Positions 1 to 13,105 are shown, counted from the first letter of the stretch. The stretch: 64,000 nucleotides of DNA from Polytrichum commune (GCA_950295325.1 OX485803.1:39449554-39513553), one strand, 5' to 3'. Translations and numbers: made by a program. Notes: generated from the sequence alone by a model not told the origin.

Positions 1-1470
1 AGGACATACAACTCCAAATAGTGGCATGTTACATTGGTTGGTATTGAATGTTGAATCATTTGCCCACATTGAATTTGGTGTCAATTTCTCTGCAAGTTGT
101 GACATCCAATCATCTATCATAATAAGAGAAAACGGTTGTTTGTAAGGATCCATAATGCATTGATCATATCTTTGGAATAATATAATTTATTTCCCTCCCA
201 ATAAAAAATGTAAGCAACATATATGTTTTTCCAATCATCTCGTGTTATCACATTCTGCACTTGGAGATTTCATGCAATGTTTTTGATGTCTTTTGAGGTA
301 AGTCAAACCCGAAAAAAACCTTATTCATGAGGGGGTGTAACTTCACTTAAAAACCTTGTTGTCCGTCTCGATGCCAAAGAGCAGTCTGTACATCTTTAAG
401 GGTTATCAAACTTTCTTTGCAATAATAGTTGGCTTGAGAATGCATTGGAAGGAAGAAGTAATCAACATCAGATCCCAATTCAAGTCCGGTGTGGTGTCTC
501 AAGTATAGTTTAGCTTGAGGTTCTTCGATTTCCTCCACATCCAAAGAGAAGTTCGCATCCTTCTTTTTTGCATATGCCTCTACCACCTTCAAAACAAATT
601 CACACCTGCAATGCTTTGAAACAAATTATTCACGTGTGATTACACTTTGTAAATTGGATTTTCGTTGACCTCAACGGTACACTGCACCTTGATGACATCA
701 ATACAAAATCACAATTGCCTTGAATGGTCTTGCATTTACTTTTCAAGTTTTGAACTTAACTAAGTTTACCTTGTAGTCTAATATGATGTTTTAAATGGCA
801 CTTTCTAACTCTTGCATATGAACTTCAAATTGGAGACTATACAAGTGTCTTGTACGTTTTTTTTATGAAAGATTTGTCGGAAATTTTTCGTTAACTTTCT
901 TAGATTCGCAATGTGGACATTGTATATACTTCTTGATGTATTCCGATGGGATTTTATGCTATTGTTGTCCAATCACCCACCACTTATCTTCTAATTGTAT
1001 TGCAGTTGCATTGTTTCTCCGATGACCTTCTTCATGCATAAATCTCATGAATATTCCCACTCTTCAAACCATAGTGGTCTTAAAGTGGGACTATTTTTGT
1101 TGCAAAGACGAAACTCCCCAAGAAGTTGAAGTTGTTCGGCCAACCTCTACCACTTTCTTGAAATAATTTGATAGTTCACCAAGTATGCATCTTCACCATC
1201 TTGAAAAGTGTAATCCACATCAATAATCATATTGACGGGTGTTGTAAAATTATGCTCAAGGGGCTCAATTATCGATGTGTATGATTTTTTTGTGAAAACA
1301 TAATATTTATTTGAAATAAATCACATTGGATTTACATGTTCTAATCTTAGATGAGTAGGTTCATCATCTTCTAATTCTTCTTCACTACTATCATCAAATT
1401 CATATTTCAAATCACTCTCTAAGTCTTCTAGAGCATAATTGAAATTGTGAAGCATGTACTCCATGTTTGA
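1..1470 (-). pseudogene. Decayed MULE-like transposase, cut by the window edge
   Basis: Minus-strand coding traces run from about 1470 down to base 1 in several frames broken by stops and shifts. Near 1-150 the trace reads DPYKQPFSLIMIDDW, then NSMWANDSTFNTNQ and MPLFGVVCP. This pattern (first catalytic Asp in a DSTF-like motif followed by a NxxxMPLF-type strand) is how MULE/FAR1-type transposase cores look. Around 347-592 an 81-residue open stretch contains DVQTALWHRDGQQGF, and around 1150-1470 an acidic stretch contains DVDYTFQDGEDAYLVNY. At least one in-frame stop follows EHVNPM, and the frame shifts near position 150. The element continues to the left of the window, so its ends cannot be defined. 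The superfamily call rests on one motif region; another DDE-type element is possible. Confidence 0.45.
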
Positions 1471-1979
1471 ACATATATTTATACAACTAAATTACACGCG
1501 AGATTCCTCAAATACAATACAAATTTGTCTCAAAATTTGAAAGAGTAATATAAAATTAATGTACTTTAAAACATGGATCCTTTGGTGATCATATATATAA
1601 ATGCCCATAATTTAACCTAAAGTATATATATATATACATTCAAGCTTTCACTTAAAATAAATTGTATGTAGACTCAAAATTCTACTTTAAGTAAAAAAAT
1701 TAAAAAAAGAAAATTTACAAGAAATTCTATCAAATTATCAAAAAATATATTGGAAATTATTATTGCACAATATGGTTTTCTATTATGGAATCCACCATTC
1801 AACAAAAAGTAAGATCGTATGAAATTAGTTTATGGTTTTAATCTCATTTAAACCTCGAAATAATTAATGACTCATTGATATGACCATAGCAAATATGATG
1901 TGAACTTAGAAATATAAAAAATATTTTAATGAACTTATCACCAGTTCAACAAATGTCACCTAATTTCAATCAAATTTAT

Positions 1980-2770
1980 AACATCTGGATGATCCATGAA
2001 ATTTCCTTTCATTGCGGTCAACTAAACCTTGATGATGTATTGTTCCTTGAGTTGTTTTCTAATGATTTTAACTTAATTTATTTGAAAGTGTGTCATATGA
2101 ATATTTCTTTGTGTTGGTGTTTCAAATTCCTAATCTTACGTTCATACAATTGTCCAAATTGAGGAATAGCCAAGGAGTTGGTCGTAGGAGCAACTTTTTA
2201 TGGCTTACTTCGCAACACCAAGAACAAATTTCTAATTTGATCAATCATGGTAATAAATTACATATTTTCCTTCATTTTGGAGTACAATATAATAAACAAC
2301 AATAAATCTCTCAATAGAATGAAAGAAACATTGTGTTAATATTCCTCCAAAAAGGGGAAAAAAACCCATATCTTGAGGTCAAATAAACTCTTTGTCAATG
2401 CATTATTCCGTAAGGTGTTGTCCAATCATGTAATTTCTTTTCTAAAATTTGCCATTGGAATATTTCTTTGTGTTGGTCCTTTATATTCCTAACTTAGATT
2501 TATAGATTCAAATTGAAAAAGAGCCAAACAATGGTATCATGAGCATTTTTTGACGACTAACTTTGTAGCTTTGAAAACAATTGCTAATTTTATCAACGAA
2601 GATAATAAATTACATGTTTTGCTTCATTTGGGAGTACACTGTAATGTACAAGAAGCCAACTTTCCAAAGAATGAAAAGAATGTTGTCAAAATAACCCTAA
2701 AAATGAGAAAAAATTCATGTCTCGAGGTCGACTAAACGTTGGCAATGCATTGTTCTTTGAGATTTATAGA
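1980..2770. repeat. Imperfect tandem repeat, period about 350-360 bp
   Basis: A block is repeated with divergence. GAATATTTCTTTGTGTTGGT occurs near 2098 and near 2458. The segment GATAATAAATTACATGTTTT and its relative near 2252 both follow AATTT(G/T)ATCAA. The phrase around CAATGCATT(A/G)TTC occurs near 2395 and 2743, with a weaker relative near 2030. There are roughly two full copies plus part of a third. Short open frames inside differ between copies, so I treat the block as non-coding. Confidence 0.6.
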
Positions 2771-2879
2771 CGTGTACTTCCACTTGAGATTTTATAGTTT
2801 TTGCATGTCAAATCCGATGTTGAGAATCAAAGTGACAACCTTTATGACTCACAATAGTTAACCAAAAAAATAAAAATCC

Positions 2880-3300
2880 GTGCCTAATTTGGTTACCTAT
2901 CTTAACTAGACACCTATATTTGAATGGTATGCAATGTGGTGTGGTGTGAAGAGGCCTTAAAAATGAATACCAAGAAGACATGTGTCCGAAACAATTGGAT
3001 AACCATTGTAAGCTCAATAGTCAACACAATTGTTTTTGAGTGTGTATGGGTGAGGGCGATGACCATATAATGGGTGTGGAAAAAATATTCTTTGATAATG
3101 ATATATTTGTTCATACGAGCTCCAAAATTATGAAGAAAGTGGATGCAACTTCAATTTAGAGTTGCTAACCGTCTCGTGCTAATTGCGTGTTCCATACCCT
3201 AGGAGACGCGGGCTAGTCGGAGAAGAAGTAACCATTTAAGACTTGTCCACCTTGTCTTGTGGAGTTGCAAGTTCCCCTAGTGTGGCCACATACCCGTCTT
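2880..3300. repeat. Dispersed repeat R1, copy 1
   Basis: This stretch matches 7925-8310, and more weakly 49110-49290. Shared landmarks are TTGGTTAC(C/T)TA followed by GGACACCTAT-like text, CTCAATAGTCAACA, CTCCAAAAT(T/C)ATGA, and AAGTAACCATTTAAG near the right end (3223 and 8266). No TIRs were found. The element type is unknown; it may be part of a larger decayed retroelement. Confidence 0.6.
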
Positions 3301-3338
3301 ATACTATGATCAGGGAGAACCGGCAGTTAGTTATAGAT

Positions 3339-3535
3339 GAACCGGTTGAATTTGAGAAAATAAACAGTTGAAGCTGAAGACTGTAGGAAAATTACCGATC
3401 ATTTTAGAGGGATTTGAAAAATAGACCCCATTTTAATAAATGAAATATGGAGGATGTCAACATGCCACCGGTTGGACTTGCAAACACTAAGATCTCAACG
3501 AGTTATGCCCAAAAATCTCCTCAATCACTGGTCTC
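3339..3535. repeat. Dispersed repeat R2, copy 1
   Basis: This resembles 43978-44170. Landmarks shared by both are GATGAA(C/T)CGGTTGA, GGTTGGACTTG(C/G)AAACACTA and TTATGCCCAAAAA(T/C)CTCCTCA. A 106-residue plus-strand frame (3447-3767) starts inside it, but the part in the repeat is not conserved as protein in the other copy, so I do not call it a gene. Confidence 0.5.
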
Positions 3536-3539
3536 ATAT

Positions 3540-6182
3540 ACAATCAGGCAGCAAGCTGGGCAAGCGTTCGGGCAATCCAAAAAGTGGGAATGTGGTTTGA
3601 ATCCAACGCGTAGAGAGAGGAAGACTCGGATTGGCTTGCCTTCCATCCCTAGCTGGCTTTATGCCTCAACTAGGGACTTGGGACATAAGACTTGTGCATC
3701 ATTTGTTGACCCGGGCATCCTTAGAAACAAATCCAAAAACCTCCTACGACTATCTACTATTGCTTGACAGTTGATGGAGTAGCTAGGAGTTTTAAAATAG
3801 AAATAATGTTCCGGACCCACTTTAAGTTGAGCAATTGAAATATAAGTTCCATTGATGACTTAATGTCAGTGGGCTAAGAAATACTGTGCCTAGGTACGAC
3901 ATTGATAGCACAACATGTGTCATGTATCACAAAAGATACAATAGTTGTGCCTATTGCATGCAATTTCAAGCATAGACTCATACTAGAACCTTAAGCTAAT
4001 TTTAAGAGAGTGCATGCCACTCTAATAAGGGGAGGTATTGCATAGCGATAACAAATGTTTTGACGTTGGTTGTGAGGATGTAAGAGGTTAAACAACCTAA
4101 AAACACTTGCTTTGGTCATACAAAAAAAGCTATCCATCTAGCATCATCGTATTCATGAAAGTACAAAACATGAAACCCATATAGTATACCTAGGTTTAAC
4201 CCAAAACCCTAAATCGGGGTCAATGAAAAAGATTGAGTTTCATAACTAAAATCTTTAAAGAGCTGTGAGTGAAACTGCATGTGCATCCTCCACATGTCTT
4301 TCCGAATGAAAGGATGTAGGGGTGGCCTTTGAAGAACTCGGTTGTGCAGACACCAATTCCAAGGACTTGCAAATAGAGTCATGGACATCCGACAAGAGGA
4401 ACAAGAGGGCACACATAAATGCCATGAACTCCGGGGGGTCTTCAAGCCCTACTATCACTGCAACAATAACTATGGATTAGCTCAAAACTGATTTAATACA
4501 TGTCATTCCCATGTGAAGGACAACACCAAATTCGCATAAAATAAACATGTAGTTGACATTTACATAACATTTGGAGGACTTAACCTATGGTTACAGGTAA
4601 CGCATTCACTGAACACCATGAATCAAGAAGTACACCATTAGGTGCTAAAGAAACAAAAGAATGTAAAAGGTGGTCACTTGAAATGAGTACACTTGAATTG
4701 ATTTATGCGATGTGAGAAGGCTACATCAATGTACAAAGTAGGTGAGGCAAATTTTGACAATTGCAACCATATAATATTGGGGGCCCACATCACATTACAT
4801 GATTTTACATGACATTACACGAGCATGATTTTGAAGATGACTTTCAATTGGAGGATGCCCTAAACCCTTAATCCAAGTACATGCACTTAATTTGGCAAGT
4901 TCTAAGCTCAAGCATTGCTTTGCAATTGTATGATTCTTTGTTATTTGGTTGGACTCACTACATCTCAACATGTCTACAACTTGGCTTGATAGCTGAAATT
5001 TGGGATTTTGGAAAGGGTTCTAAGTTTAGATTTTGAGACGTTTGGTGGCTATACTCTATCGATCGACACTCAATAAGTAGTGTGTCTTTTTGGTGTGCCT
5101 TCTACGCCGTGGAGGCCACACACAATAAGAAGGGTATGTCTTTCATAATCTTATCTTTCAGTGAGGCAAAAATGTTGTTAGCACTGTGGATTGCAGTATA
5201 TTAGTGTGCCTTGTGCTATTGAGCACATTCTAGCAACTCCTAGATCATATATTACAAGGAAGAATCTCTAATTGGAATCATAGAACAAGGTTGTCTTCAC
5301 AATTGGTCAAGTCACCTTGCTCATTTAACCATGCTCTGCACATGCAGTGACAATTTGGGTTCTCTAGGTCATACATTGCATCACCTTGAAGATGCACTAA
5401 TTATGAGCGGGGTTGTTCAAGTTATCATTGAGGTTTGTGGGTCGGGAATTGTATCACTATGATGATAACTCTTTTCTTTGATTGTGAGTTCTTTGGGTCC
5501 TAGGTTGCCATAGTTATTGATTGTTTTGCAATTTGTATGTTGTTTTCATTGATCTTGGTGCTCATTTGTGTTCTACTCATGCTGCCCAGGATGGGGCTTG
5601 CGAGAGGATAGTGTGGAAGAAACTTTTAAAACCTTTCTTTGTGTTATTTTTCCATGTAAATAAAGGATGTCCATATGTACATGCTAATGAGGCTTTTTCT
5701 GCTCTTGGCTCTGGTGTATTTCATTGCAAGCACCTCTAAATTAATCAACAACCAATATAACAAATAAGTTTGAGAGGAACTTTGTAATCTAATTTGATAA
5801 TGCCTTCTTTGGATACTACTTGCACATCTGTCATTACAGAGCTGAAATTCTTCAGGTGCACGCCTTGCAAATATAATCCAATTTGATGATATAGTTTGCA
5901 GCTATGATAGTGGTCTTACTGACATCAATTGACCATTACAATTTCAGACGATGTTTCATTTTTCTTTCTAAAGGTTCTGCAAGATTTGGAGAGATTTTGT
6001 ACAAATATTCCCAGGGATTGTCAGTGAAGGATACAATTGATTGAAAAGGCAAAGTAATCTGATAAGCAATCTGTAGAATAGGAGTTTAAAGAACATTAAC
6101 CCATGTCCGAGGATTCAAGTCCCATGTCCCCATTTCATATTGCATGCAAATTTGGCACAAGTGGATTTAAAGTGACACTCGT
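3540..6182. other. No recognised feature
   Basis: I see no coding signature beyond short open frames, no clear TIR pairs and no tRNA-like fold. The stretch just below 6183 is presumably the 3' flank of the minus-strand gene that ends there. A few short frames (for example 4209-4445 minus and 5521-5739 plus) have no recognisable motif. Confidence 0.4.
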
Positions 6183-9100
6183 TCAACATTGAAAGAGTGA
6201 ATTAGTCACAGGATACGTTTCATTCCTGCACTCAGGAATCTCAAAATTCCAAGAGCATGTCAGGCAACTTGCTGCCTCGCCGTTGTAAATTTCAAAAACA
6301 ACATCTAGAGGGAACTCTTGAATCATGTGGTGCTTCTTGATGCCATTCTCTTCATAGTTCATTTGGTCATCATGTCCCCAAGGTGGGTACTTCGATTCTG
6401 GAAACTGTTATACAAAGAGCTGTCATCAATCAATGAAACTCTTTTTTTCCCATCTTGTAGTCTCATTGCATACTCCCGTTGAGACTCTTACTTGTACTGA
6501 TCTGCCTCTCAAGCTATATGCTCTTCTCCTTTGTGGCTTGTGTGTCGTGGGAACTGCCTGCTTTTGACCACCGCACTATCTCCTGTCAAAGAGGATGCAC
6601 ATTCAAACATTCACCTTCATAACAAGTGTTGGTGTACATAAGTCTATACTTTCACAAGGGTCTGACATCTACTATACATTTTGGAACTTTGAACAATAAT
6701 GGCACAAGGGTGTTCCAAAATTCCAAAACAACTAGCCGTCAATGGTGGCCCAAAGACATAAATTTATAGGCATAGGTGCAATTGGCTTGGACTGCACATA
6801 CCCAAACTAGTTTCATACATTCATTAAACAATGGCTTATAACATAGCATCAACCTTTGTATAAAACCACATAAGAAGAGGAAGAGATGACTCCGTGTTGC
6901 CACCGGCGTGAATTGTTTTGTTGCTTTATCTTTGAGTTACTTTAGCCCATATGTAATAACAAAACAAACATTGCGAGAATTAGAGGGGCCCCGAAGACTA
7001 CTGCCTCCTTTCAAATGTGAAAACCTTGAACAGGCACAGACAAGTTGGCCTACGCCTATCTTAGCCAAAGGAAAGCCCTAGGTTCCCACATGGTTGGTTG
7101 AAAATATCCAGTTACCTTGATACCCCACTATGATTGGGTGGACCTAGGTGACAGGGTGCACTGGAAATCAAGTGCTAGGAAGGTCACCCACCCAATTGTT
7201 GTTCCAGCCTTAAGGTGGCTTACCCAAGGGATCTGGGTTAAGGCCTTGGGTTTAAGCCACCCTAAAGTCCCACATAGGAAGACCAGTCTGCGCACTCCAA
7301 ACTTCATCAATATAAAGCAATATCAGATTCAAGGGCAGAATGCAATTCCTCTTTTTGATATTGAAGAGGCACCAAACCAAGGTTTGATTTATCACCCTTT
7401 CTTAGGCTCCCAAGAATGGCTTGCCACTCTCCCTGAGTGCCCAAAGAGTCATCATCCTCATCGGAGTCCGTTTCCTCAGCCTGCACCATGCCACCACCTA
7501 ACCCTGACTCTGTCATTTTGCAGTCGGAAGGTTTCTCACCCTCCCCATCTGTTGAGTCTTCATCCCAACTTCGCCTCAGCCCAGGCCAGTTTGCCAGGTC
7601 CTGTGGAAGCTCACTCTTGTTGAGATCTCTTTCCATCAAGTCTCGAATTCCCATGGAGGATTTTCGTGATTGGCCTGCCACACCGCGGTTGTCTGCAATG
7701 TCGGACCAGTGCACGAGATCTTGAGAAGACACATAATGTCAGGACTTGAAAGAAATAATTAGGTTCTCACGAGGGTTACAAACTTGGTTATGGATGTGAG
7801 GAGCCTGTAATGGGCTTGAATAGGCATCCAACCTACCAAGCTGCCATAACAGCAAGGTAGATATTGGGTGCCTATACTGTAGTTGATGGCAGGTGGTTGG
7901 TTTCCATTACTGGAGGTAAGGTAGACAAGCTGAATTTGGTTACTTACCTTGCTCGGACACCTATTTTAGAGTGGTATGTGGTTAGGTGTGGCTCCAGGAA
8001 CATATACCATAAATACATGTAATAAAAAGAGATTGGACTACATGCTCAAAATATGAATACCATTCTAGGTTCAATAGTCAACATAATTGGAGGGACCTAT
8101 ATGACCAGGTTATATGCACAAGAATCTTCACTTTTCATAATGAATAAGATGTTCATGTGAACTCCAAAATCATGAGGAAAGTGGCTACAGTCTCAATTTG
8201 TATGTCCTAACCATCTTGTACTCATCACGTGTTTCATATCTTAGGAGATGTTGGCTAGTTGGAAAAAGTAACCATTTAAGCCCCATCTACCTTAGTGGTT
8301 GGGCCATGGCAGGTCAAAATTTAAGGGTGATAATGTGCCTTCAAGTATCCAATCAGGAATACACACGTCAGCAAAGTCGCTTGGCCTGACCACTATGCCT
8401 TCTACAACCTATGCAAATTCGGCATCATCAACATTGACCTCCCTTCCTAGCAATACAGTTAATAAGGTCTTTTGCCTGCTGCCCCAATCCAATTGCAGAA
8501 TTAGATAGGTAATCTAAATTGAATTTTGTACAGGCACCTGGAAATTTAATGGCACCAAGATTGGAGCCTTTTGTGCCGTCATCTGCAGATTGAGAGTCCA
8601 AACACACCTTGCTTCCATAGCCTGACATCGATTCACCAGAAATACCTTGCATGTAACCTCCACCTCCAATGGCCGTCCCTTTTGCACCACTCTGTCTTAT
8701 AATATGATTATATCCTTCATTGTAAGCCAAACCTCCCTGTCGCTCCATGGCTGCATTTGACAACATCAAACCTTCAGTATGTTTTTGCATATGATTGTAA
8801 ATATTTGTTTAAATTTTTTCCTTCTGGAAACATACAAACACTCTACCTGTTATGACGGCTCTCATGTGAGGCCTTTGAGGCGTAGCTGTACACGACATTC
8901 TGCGCATGTTTTGAAGGGTGGTGCTCACGGTGGACGGTGGGGTGGGTAATGGTAATCCAAATTGTGCATGTTGTGGGTTGAGCGTGATGCCCTGAGATGT
9001 ATTATTATCCCACATTTTTAGATGCCCTTCATGGAAGCTCCCATGTGCACGAGGAAACTGCTCTTGCAAGTGTTCAAACTCCTTCCTATAGTACTCCACA

Positions 9101-12100
9101 CCTCCTTCGGGCCGTGAGGACTTGTCACAGCCAGCTGAGGCTTTTGACGAATTGGTATCCCATGATGATGAGCTTGAAGATGCAAGGGTCGTGCTCATGG
9201 GATAGATGGAATACTGGGTGAGCTGTGGCCGCTCTGTAGATACCATACTGTGTCTATGTTGTCTCTCTGCAGTGGGTTGATAGGGTGACAAAAGTGAGGC
9301 TGAACTCATCGTTCCTGAACCTGACGAAGACCGTCGGTAGCCTGCCACAAACATCACTAAACATCATCAGTAACTGCAACATCTCTGTTTCCCAGTACTA
9401 AGAACAAAGTATGAATCCCTGCAATTCCACTCCTCGCTTTTGACTGGTATGATACTAGGAATCTTGTTGGGAAAGTGATTAAACATCACTAAACCTGAGC
9501 TACTGCAAAATCTCTGTTTCCCAGGACTAAAGAACAAAGTACGTTTCCCTTCAATTCCATTCCTCAAATTTTAACTGGCATGACATAGCTTGTTGCAAAA
9601 GTGATTAACCATCACTAAAATCTGCTACTGCAACATCTCTGTTACCCAGGACTAAAGAGCTAAGTATGTATCCCTGGAATTCCAGTCCTCCATTTCTTAC
9701 TGGCACGATACTATCTTGTTGGTAAAGTGATTAAATATCACTAAACATCAGCTGCTGCAACATCTCTACTTCCCTGCACTAAAGAACAAATTTTGTAACC
9801 TTGGAAAAAGGAATTTACGGGTATGATACTAGGAATCTTGTTGGGAAAGTGATTGAACATCAGCCACATCAGTAAAACATCAGCTAATGCAACATCTTCA
9901 TATTCCTAGGACATATGAACAAAGTATGTATCCCTGCAGTTCCAGTCCACAATCTTTATTTGGCATGATACACTATCTTGTTAAGAAGATGATTATGGTG
10001 TGCAAAAGGTCATGCGTACTGAATCACCTTCAAAATTGTAGGTTCACCCCAGCCAATACAACAGAAAGAAGGGACTGAAGTATGAACAGAAAGATGTCGT
10101 AGGACAATCACCTGGAGAGACTGAAATTGCCGCAGCCATGGCATACAAGCTTGTTCCAAAATGCTCATTGGAGCCTTGCACAGATGATGGAACTGGAAGG
10201 TCAGACATCACTTTATGAGCTGGTGAACTCGTAGTACGTGTGAACATGGATCTTGTCTTCAACGTGTAGGGCGATGGAGTGACAGGCACCACGTTGGGTT
10301 CCTCAAAATAATTCTGGTCGGCGTAGGGCGGCGTGTGATTACTCGATGCAAAACTGTTTACTTTCTTCATCTGCAGAGAGACCATCAAATCTCCTCGAGA
10401 CTCGAATAAGGATGAGGCTTTCTCTGGGACGATTTCATTCACTAATGTCGCAGCCGAGCTACTATGATGATGCTCCTGCTGAGAATTACCGCCTTTCAAT
10501 GGGGGGTTTTGAAACTGTGGACGAGACGAGTACAAAGGCAGATCCGGAGACGGTGACTTAAGGCACGTGAAGGAAGCTCTCGTCGAAGCGTATGACACAG
10601 CCGATGGGTTATGATTCTCCAAGAGTGAATCTGAGTGTCCCCAATTGTGAGGTTCAACATTGTGCGCTCCTTCAGATGACCAGGAGAAGTGCGGTGGACT
10701 GGAGCTCGGAGTGGGTGCTTGGGTGCAAGTCATTTCGGTGATAGCCCAAGATGCATGAACACGAGGTAGAGGTGGTTGAGCGGGAAGGATTGCAGTCTGC
10801 ATGACCTGCAAATCTCGGGGTTGAGCCTCATCTTTGTGAGCATCACATCTTCCCTGAGTTTCAGAGGCAGTCGATGGTGGGGTTGCAGGTAATAATCCCG
10901 AGGAGGAGTTGGCCAACAAATTACCCCCATCTGGAGATTGAACCCTAAATTTTAGATTATGATGATGTTTCGAAGAGACGTCGGACTCCCCGACACCTGA
11001 GTTTTTCTCTGAGTCGGTGCTAGCCTCTCCTGTCTGGGTTGCGTGATTCTCATACTCGAAATTCCGCGGAGCAGGATCCGAGGTTGGCTTATTCTCCATC
11101 GTGGATGAGCATGGCACATCATCGGCACTGACAGGAGGGGGTCGATAAAATTCCGAGTTATTATTGTCCAGCGCTGCAGCATCGTCGTGTTGGCTATTTG
11201 TGATCTTCACCGGAAGTGTGGAGTTCCTCCGGAGCGACGAGATTTCGCAGTTTAGCTCCACATCACTATCAGATGCATCACTATCTTCGTCGATTCTGGA
11301 CTCTTGGAATTCGGTCGGCTCCACTGTGTTCTGTGCTCCGGGAACAAAAACGTCATCATCAGCACACACAACATCAAAACACAACAAGGAGGTTTGTATT
11401 GAAGTCACCCAAACAACATTCTTAAGCCTTGTAAGTAAGAATAGAAATGGGACGGCTTCACAAGGCTATGATCTTCAAGAATAGATTATCTAAAAATCAT
11501 TAAGGTCCTGATTGGATGCATGAAAGCTGATCAAAGGCACGTGGGAATCTCTCACTAGTCGACACCTCATTGTTGCCTATCTTCGGACATCAAGCCTCTC
11601 TTCTCCCATCCACTACCGAGGTTCAATTGAAGAGGTGCACCCCGAATGTAATCATTCTTAGGTTGTCTAGATCACTCAAGAAAGATCACATATGAATGTT
11701 GTGACCTTCATAAGCACCCTTGTGTGTAATTAATTCGGAAGTCTAGGAATTTACTGTGTCTTGGTGATTTGGCGGTTCTCGTGCATTGGGATCCAAGCCC
11801 TGCTCCGCTTCATCGTTTGATCGAGGGGCTGCGGCTGCTGCATCCTCATCGCTATTGTTGGTCGCCATCAAGTAGGTTTTGGGTGATGCTAACCTTGAGT
11901 GCAGGCCCTCGTTGTCAAGTTTCCAAGCGACAGAACGCTCCAAAGCTTCCACTTGCACCCCGGCCGAGTGTTTCTCAGGGGCTGAAATTCCAGTGTCACC
12001 AATTTCTTTCTCTTTGTACACCGGTGACGACCCGTTCACGACATCCAATTCGGGCCGCCACACACCGCACTCGGGCAGATCGCCATCTAGGTTACCCGCC

Positions 12101-12456
12101 ACGCTACTGAGGCGAGTCATGGAGGACATGGATGGGGAATGGACATGGCTAAGATTGGTGTGGTGGAACCGGATGTTGCTTCCCGAATCACCGTTGAAGA
12201 AAACATCGCATAGCTGCTTGAATGCCGCCGTTGCTGACAAGGAGAAATTCTCGCACGCTTCGATTTGAAGCCGCAAGCTCCGATGTGCATTGCCCATGTT
12301 CTTCTTCAACGCCAGCCCACGTTGCGGGCTCACAGCCTGCAATGGCTTGCACTCTGCCCTTAGCGATGCCAGGGCAGCCTCGGCTGCCATGCAAGCTCGT
12401 AATGCTCGAGCTGCAAGCTCTTGTTGCATGCTTGCGGGGAGCGACAGAACCTGCAT
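6183..12456 (-). CDS. Uncharacterised Ser/Pro-rich plant protein, 7 predicted exons
   Basis: I do not recognise this protein. My exon model on the minus strand is 12456-11755, 11330-10112, 9341-8847, 8750-8538, 7719-7396, 6553-6492 and 6404-6183. Every intron is GT..AG, and the phases (0,1,1,1,1,0) close over all seven exons to give 1,078 residues. The start is well placed: an in-frame TAA lies 15 bases upstream of the ATG. Residues 1-90 are Ala-rich and probably helical (LAARALRACMAAEAALASL). The middle (about 240-800) is rich in Ser, Pro, His and Asn and looks disordered. An acidic run EETDSDEDDD precedes a basic stretch HKPQRRRAYSLRGRS. The last exon (FPESKYPPWGHDDQ to SLFQC) is the most protein-like. 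Uncertain points: exon 4 could extend to 8439 at a second phase-1 donor, and the exon-5 frame could instead end at a TGA at 7307, which would drop the last two exons. No catalytic motif or membrane segment is seen. Confidence 0.6.
7925..8310. repeat. Dispersed repeat R1, copy 2 (inside intron 4)
   Basis: This matches 2880-3300 in the same orientation, with CTCCAAAATCATGAGGAAAG and AAGTAACCATTTAAG as landmarks. It lies in intron 4 of the uncharacterised gene at 6183-12456, so insertion there was tolerated. Confidence 0.6.
9352..9998. repeat. Intronic minisatellite, about 5 copies of a 125-131 bp unit
   Basis: Units begin CATCACTAAA near 9352, 9483, 9610, 9737 and (as CATCAGTAAAA) about 9865. 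Each contains (A/T)GCAACATCTCT, ACTAAAGA(A/G)C, a run like AATTCCA(C/G)TCCTC, and ATCTTGTTGG.AAAGTGATT. The array fills most of intron 2 (9342-10111) of the 6183-12456 gene and stops about 10 bases before the exon 3 acceptor. Confidence 0.85.
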
Positions 12457-13105
12457 CTTTGCCGACTTTTATGAAATCAGATTGATGACCTGATGAGAGT
12501 TTTCAACTGTGTCTCCGCAGGAACCGTGATATCATATGGATATAGCCTCACACCCATTTTGATGTTGATGATGTTGTGTGTTTGCATCGATTGTCTCACA
12601 ATCCTGTTCCAAAAGCCTATCTATAAGCCGATTTCCAACCATAACCCTCATCGATTCCACAAACTACATTCTTAGATTGCCTCCACATGATTTTAGACTA
12701 TGAGCACTGCTATGAGGATTCCCCAACAGAGGCACAGACTACATTGGTGGTTGCAGAGGGACTCATTCGAGCAAAATTATGTTCATCGTTATGAAATTGA
12801 AGACAAATTGGTGTCTGCGAGACTTGCCATAGGAACAGAACTCACCCCACAATCCCACCTTTCATCAATTTCTAGCGACGACATCGACAATTGATGGAGG
12901 TGAGAAACTTACGTTCATGAGTCTTCAACGGATGACACCAATGCGTGCTGCTTTCCGCAGGGAAGCTTTGAAGTGAACCTGTTGTGGAATCCGTTGCGAC
13001 TGCTTAAAATGCTATTGACGACTACAGCGGGCAACCATAAGAATCTCTACGACATGAAATTGAGAGCACGAGTCAAATAACCGACCATGACCACTTTCTC
13101 TTCAT
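12457..13105. promoter_or_regulatory. Presumed promoter and 5' leader of the 6183-12456 gene
   Basis: This stretch is immediately upstream of the ATG at 12456 on the minus strand. It has no long open frame with recognisable motifs; a 64-residue plus-strand frame at 12700-12894 lacks any domain. I assign it only by position. No TATA element could be placed with confidence. Confidence 0.25.

Noticed and set aside
6554-6580. Acceptor TTTGACAG upstream of exon 6
   Set aside because: It has the better pyrimidine tract, but using it puts an in-frame TAG into the only frame that continues to the strong donor and into the last exon.
7307-7396. Continuation of exon 5 to a TGA at 7307 as the end of the protein
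   Set aside because: Kept only as an alternative: a phase-matched donor at 7395 joins two further exons with a good donor at 6491 and a coherent 73-residue tail.
7117-7623. 168-residue plus-strand frame opposite exon 5 of the uncharacterised gene
   Set aside because: It lies antisense to the predicted exon 7719-7396, is Pro/His-rich in the way expected of a reverse-complement of Ser/Gly/Asp codons, and shows no motif.
11164-12268. Plus-strand frames over exons 1 and 2
   Set aside because: Antisense shadows of the minus-strand coding exons.
10044-12456. Similarity of parts of the unknown protein to SKA-type kinetochore proteins
   Set aside because: Only a short EHFG-like word and general Pro/Ser character agree; there is no supportable homology.
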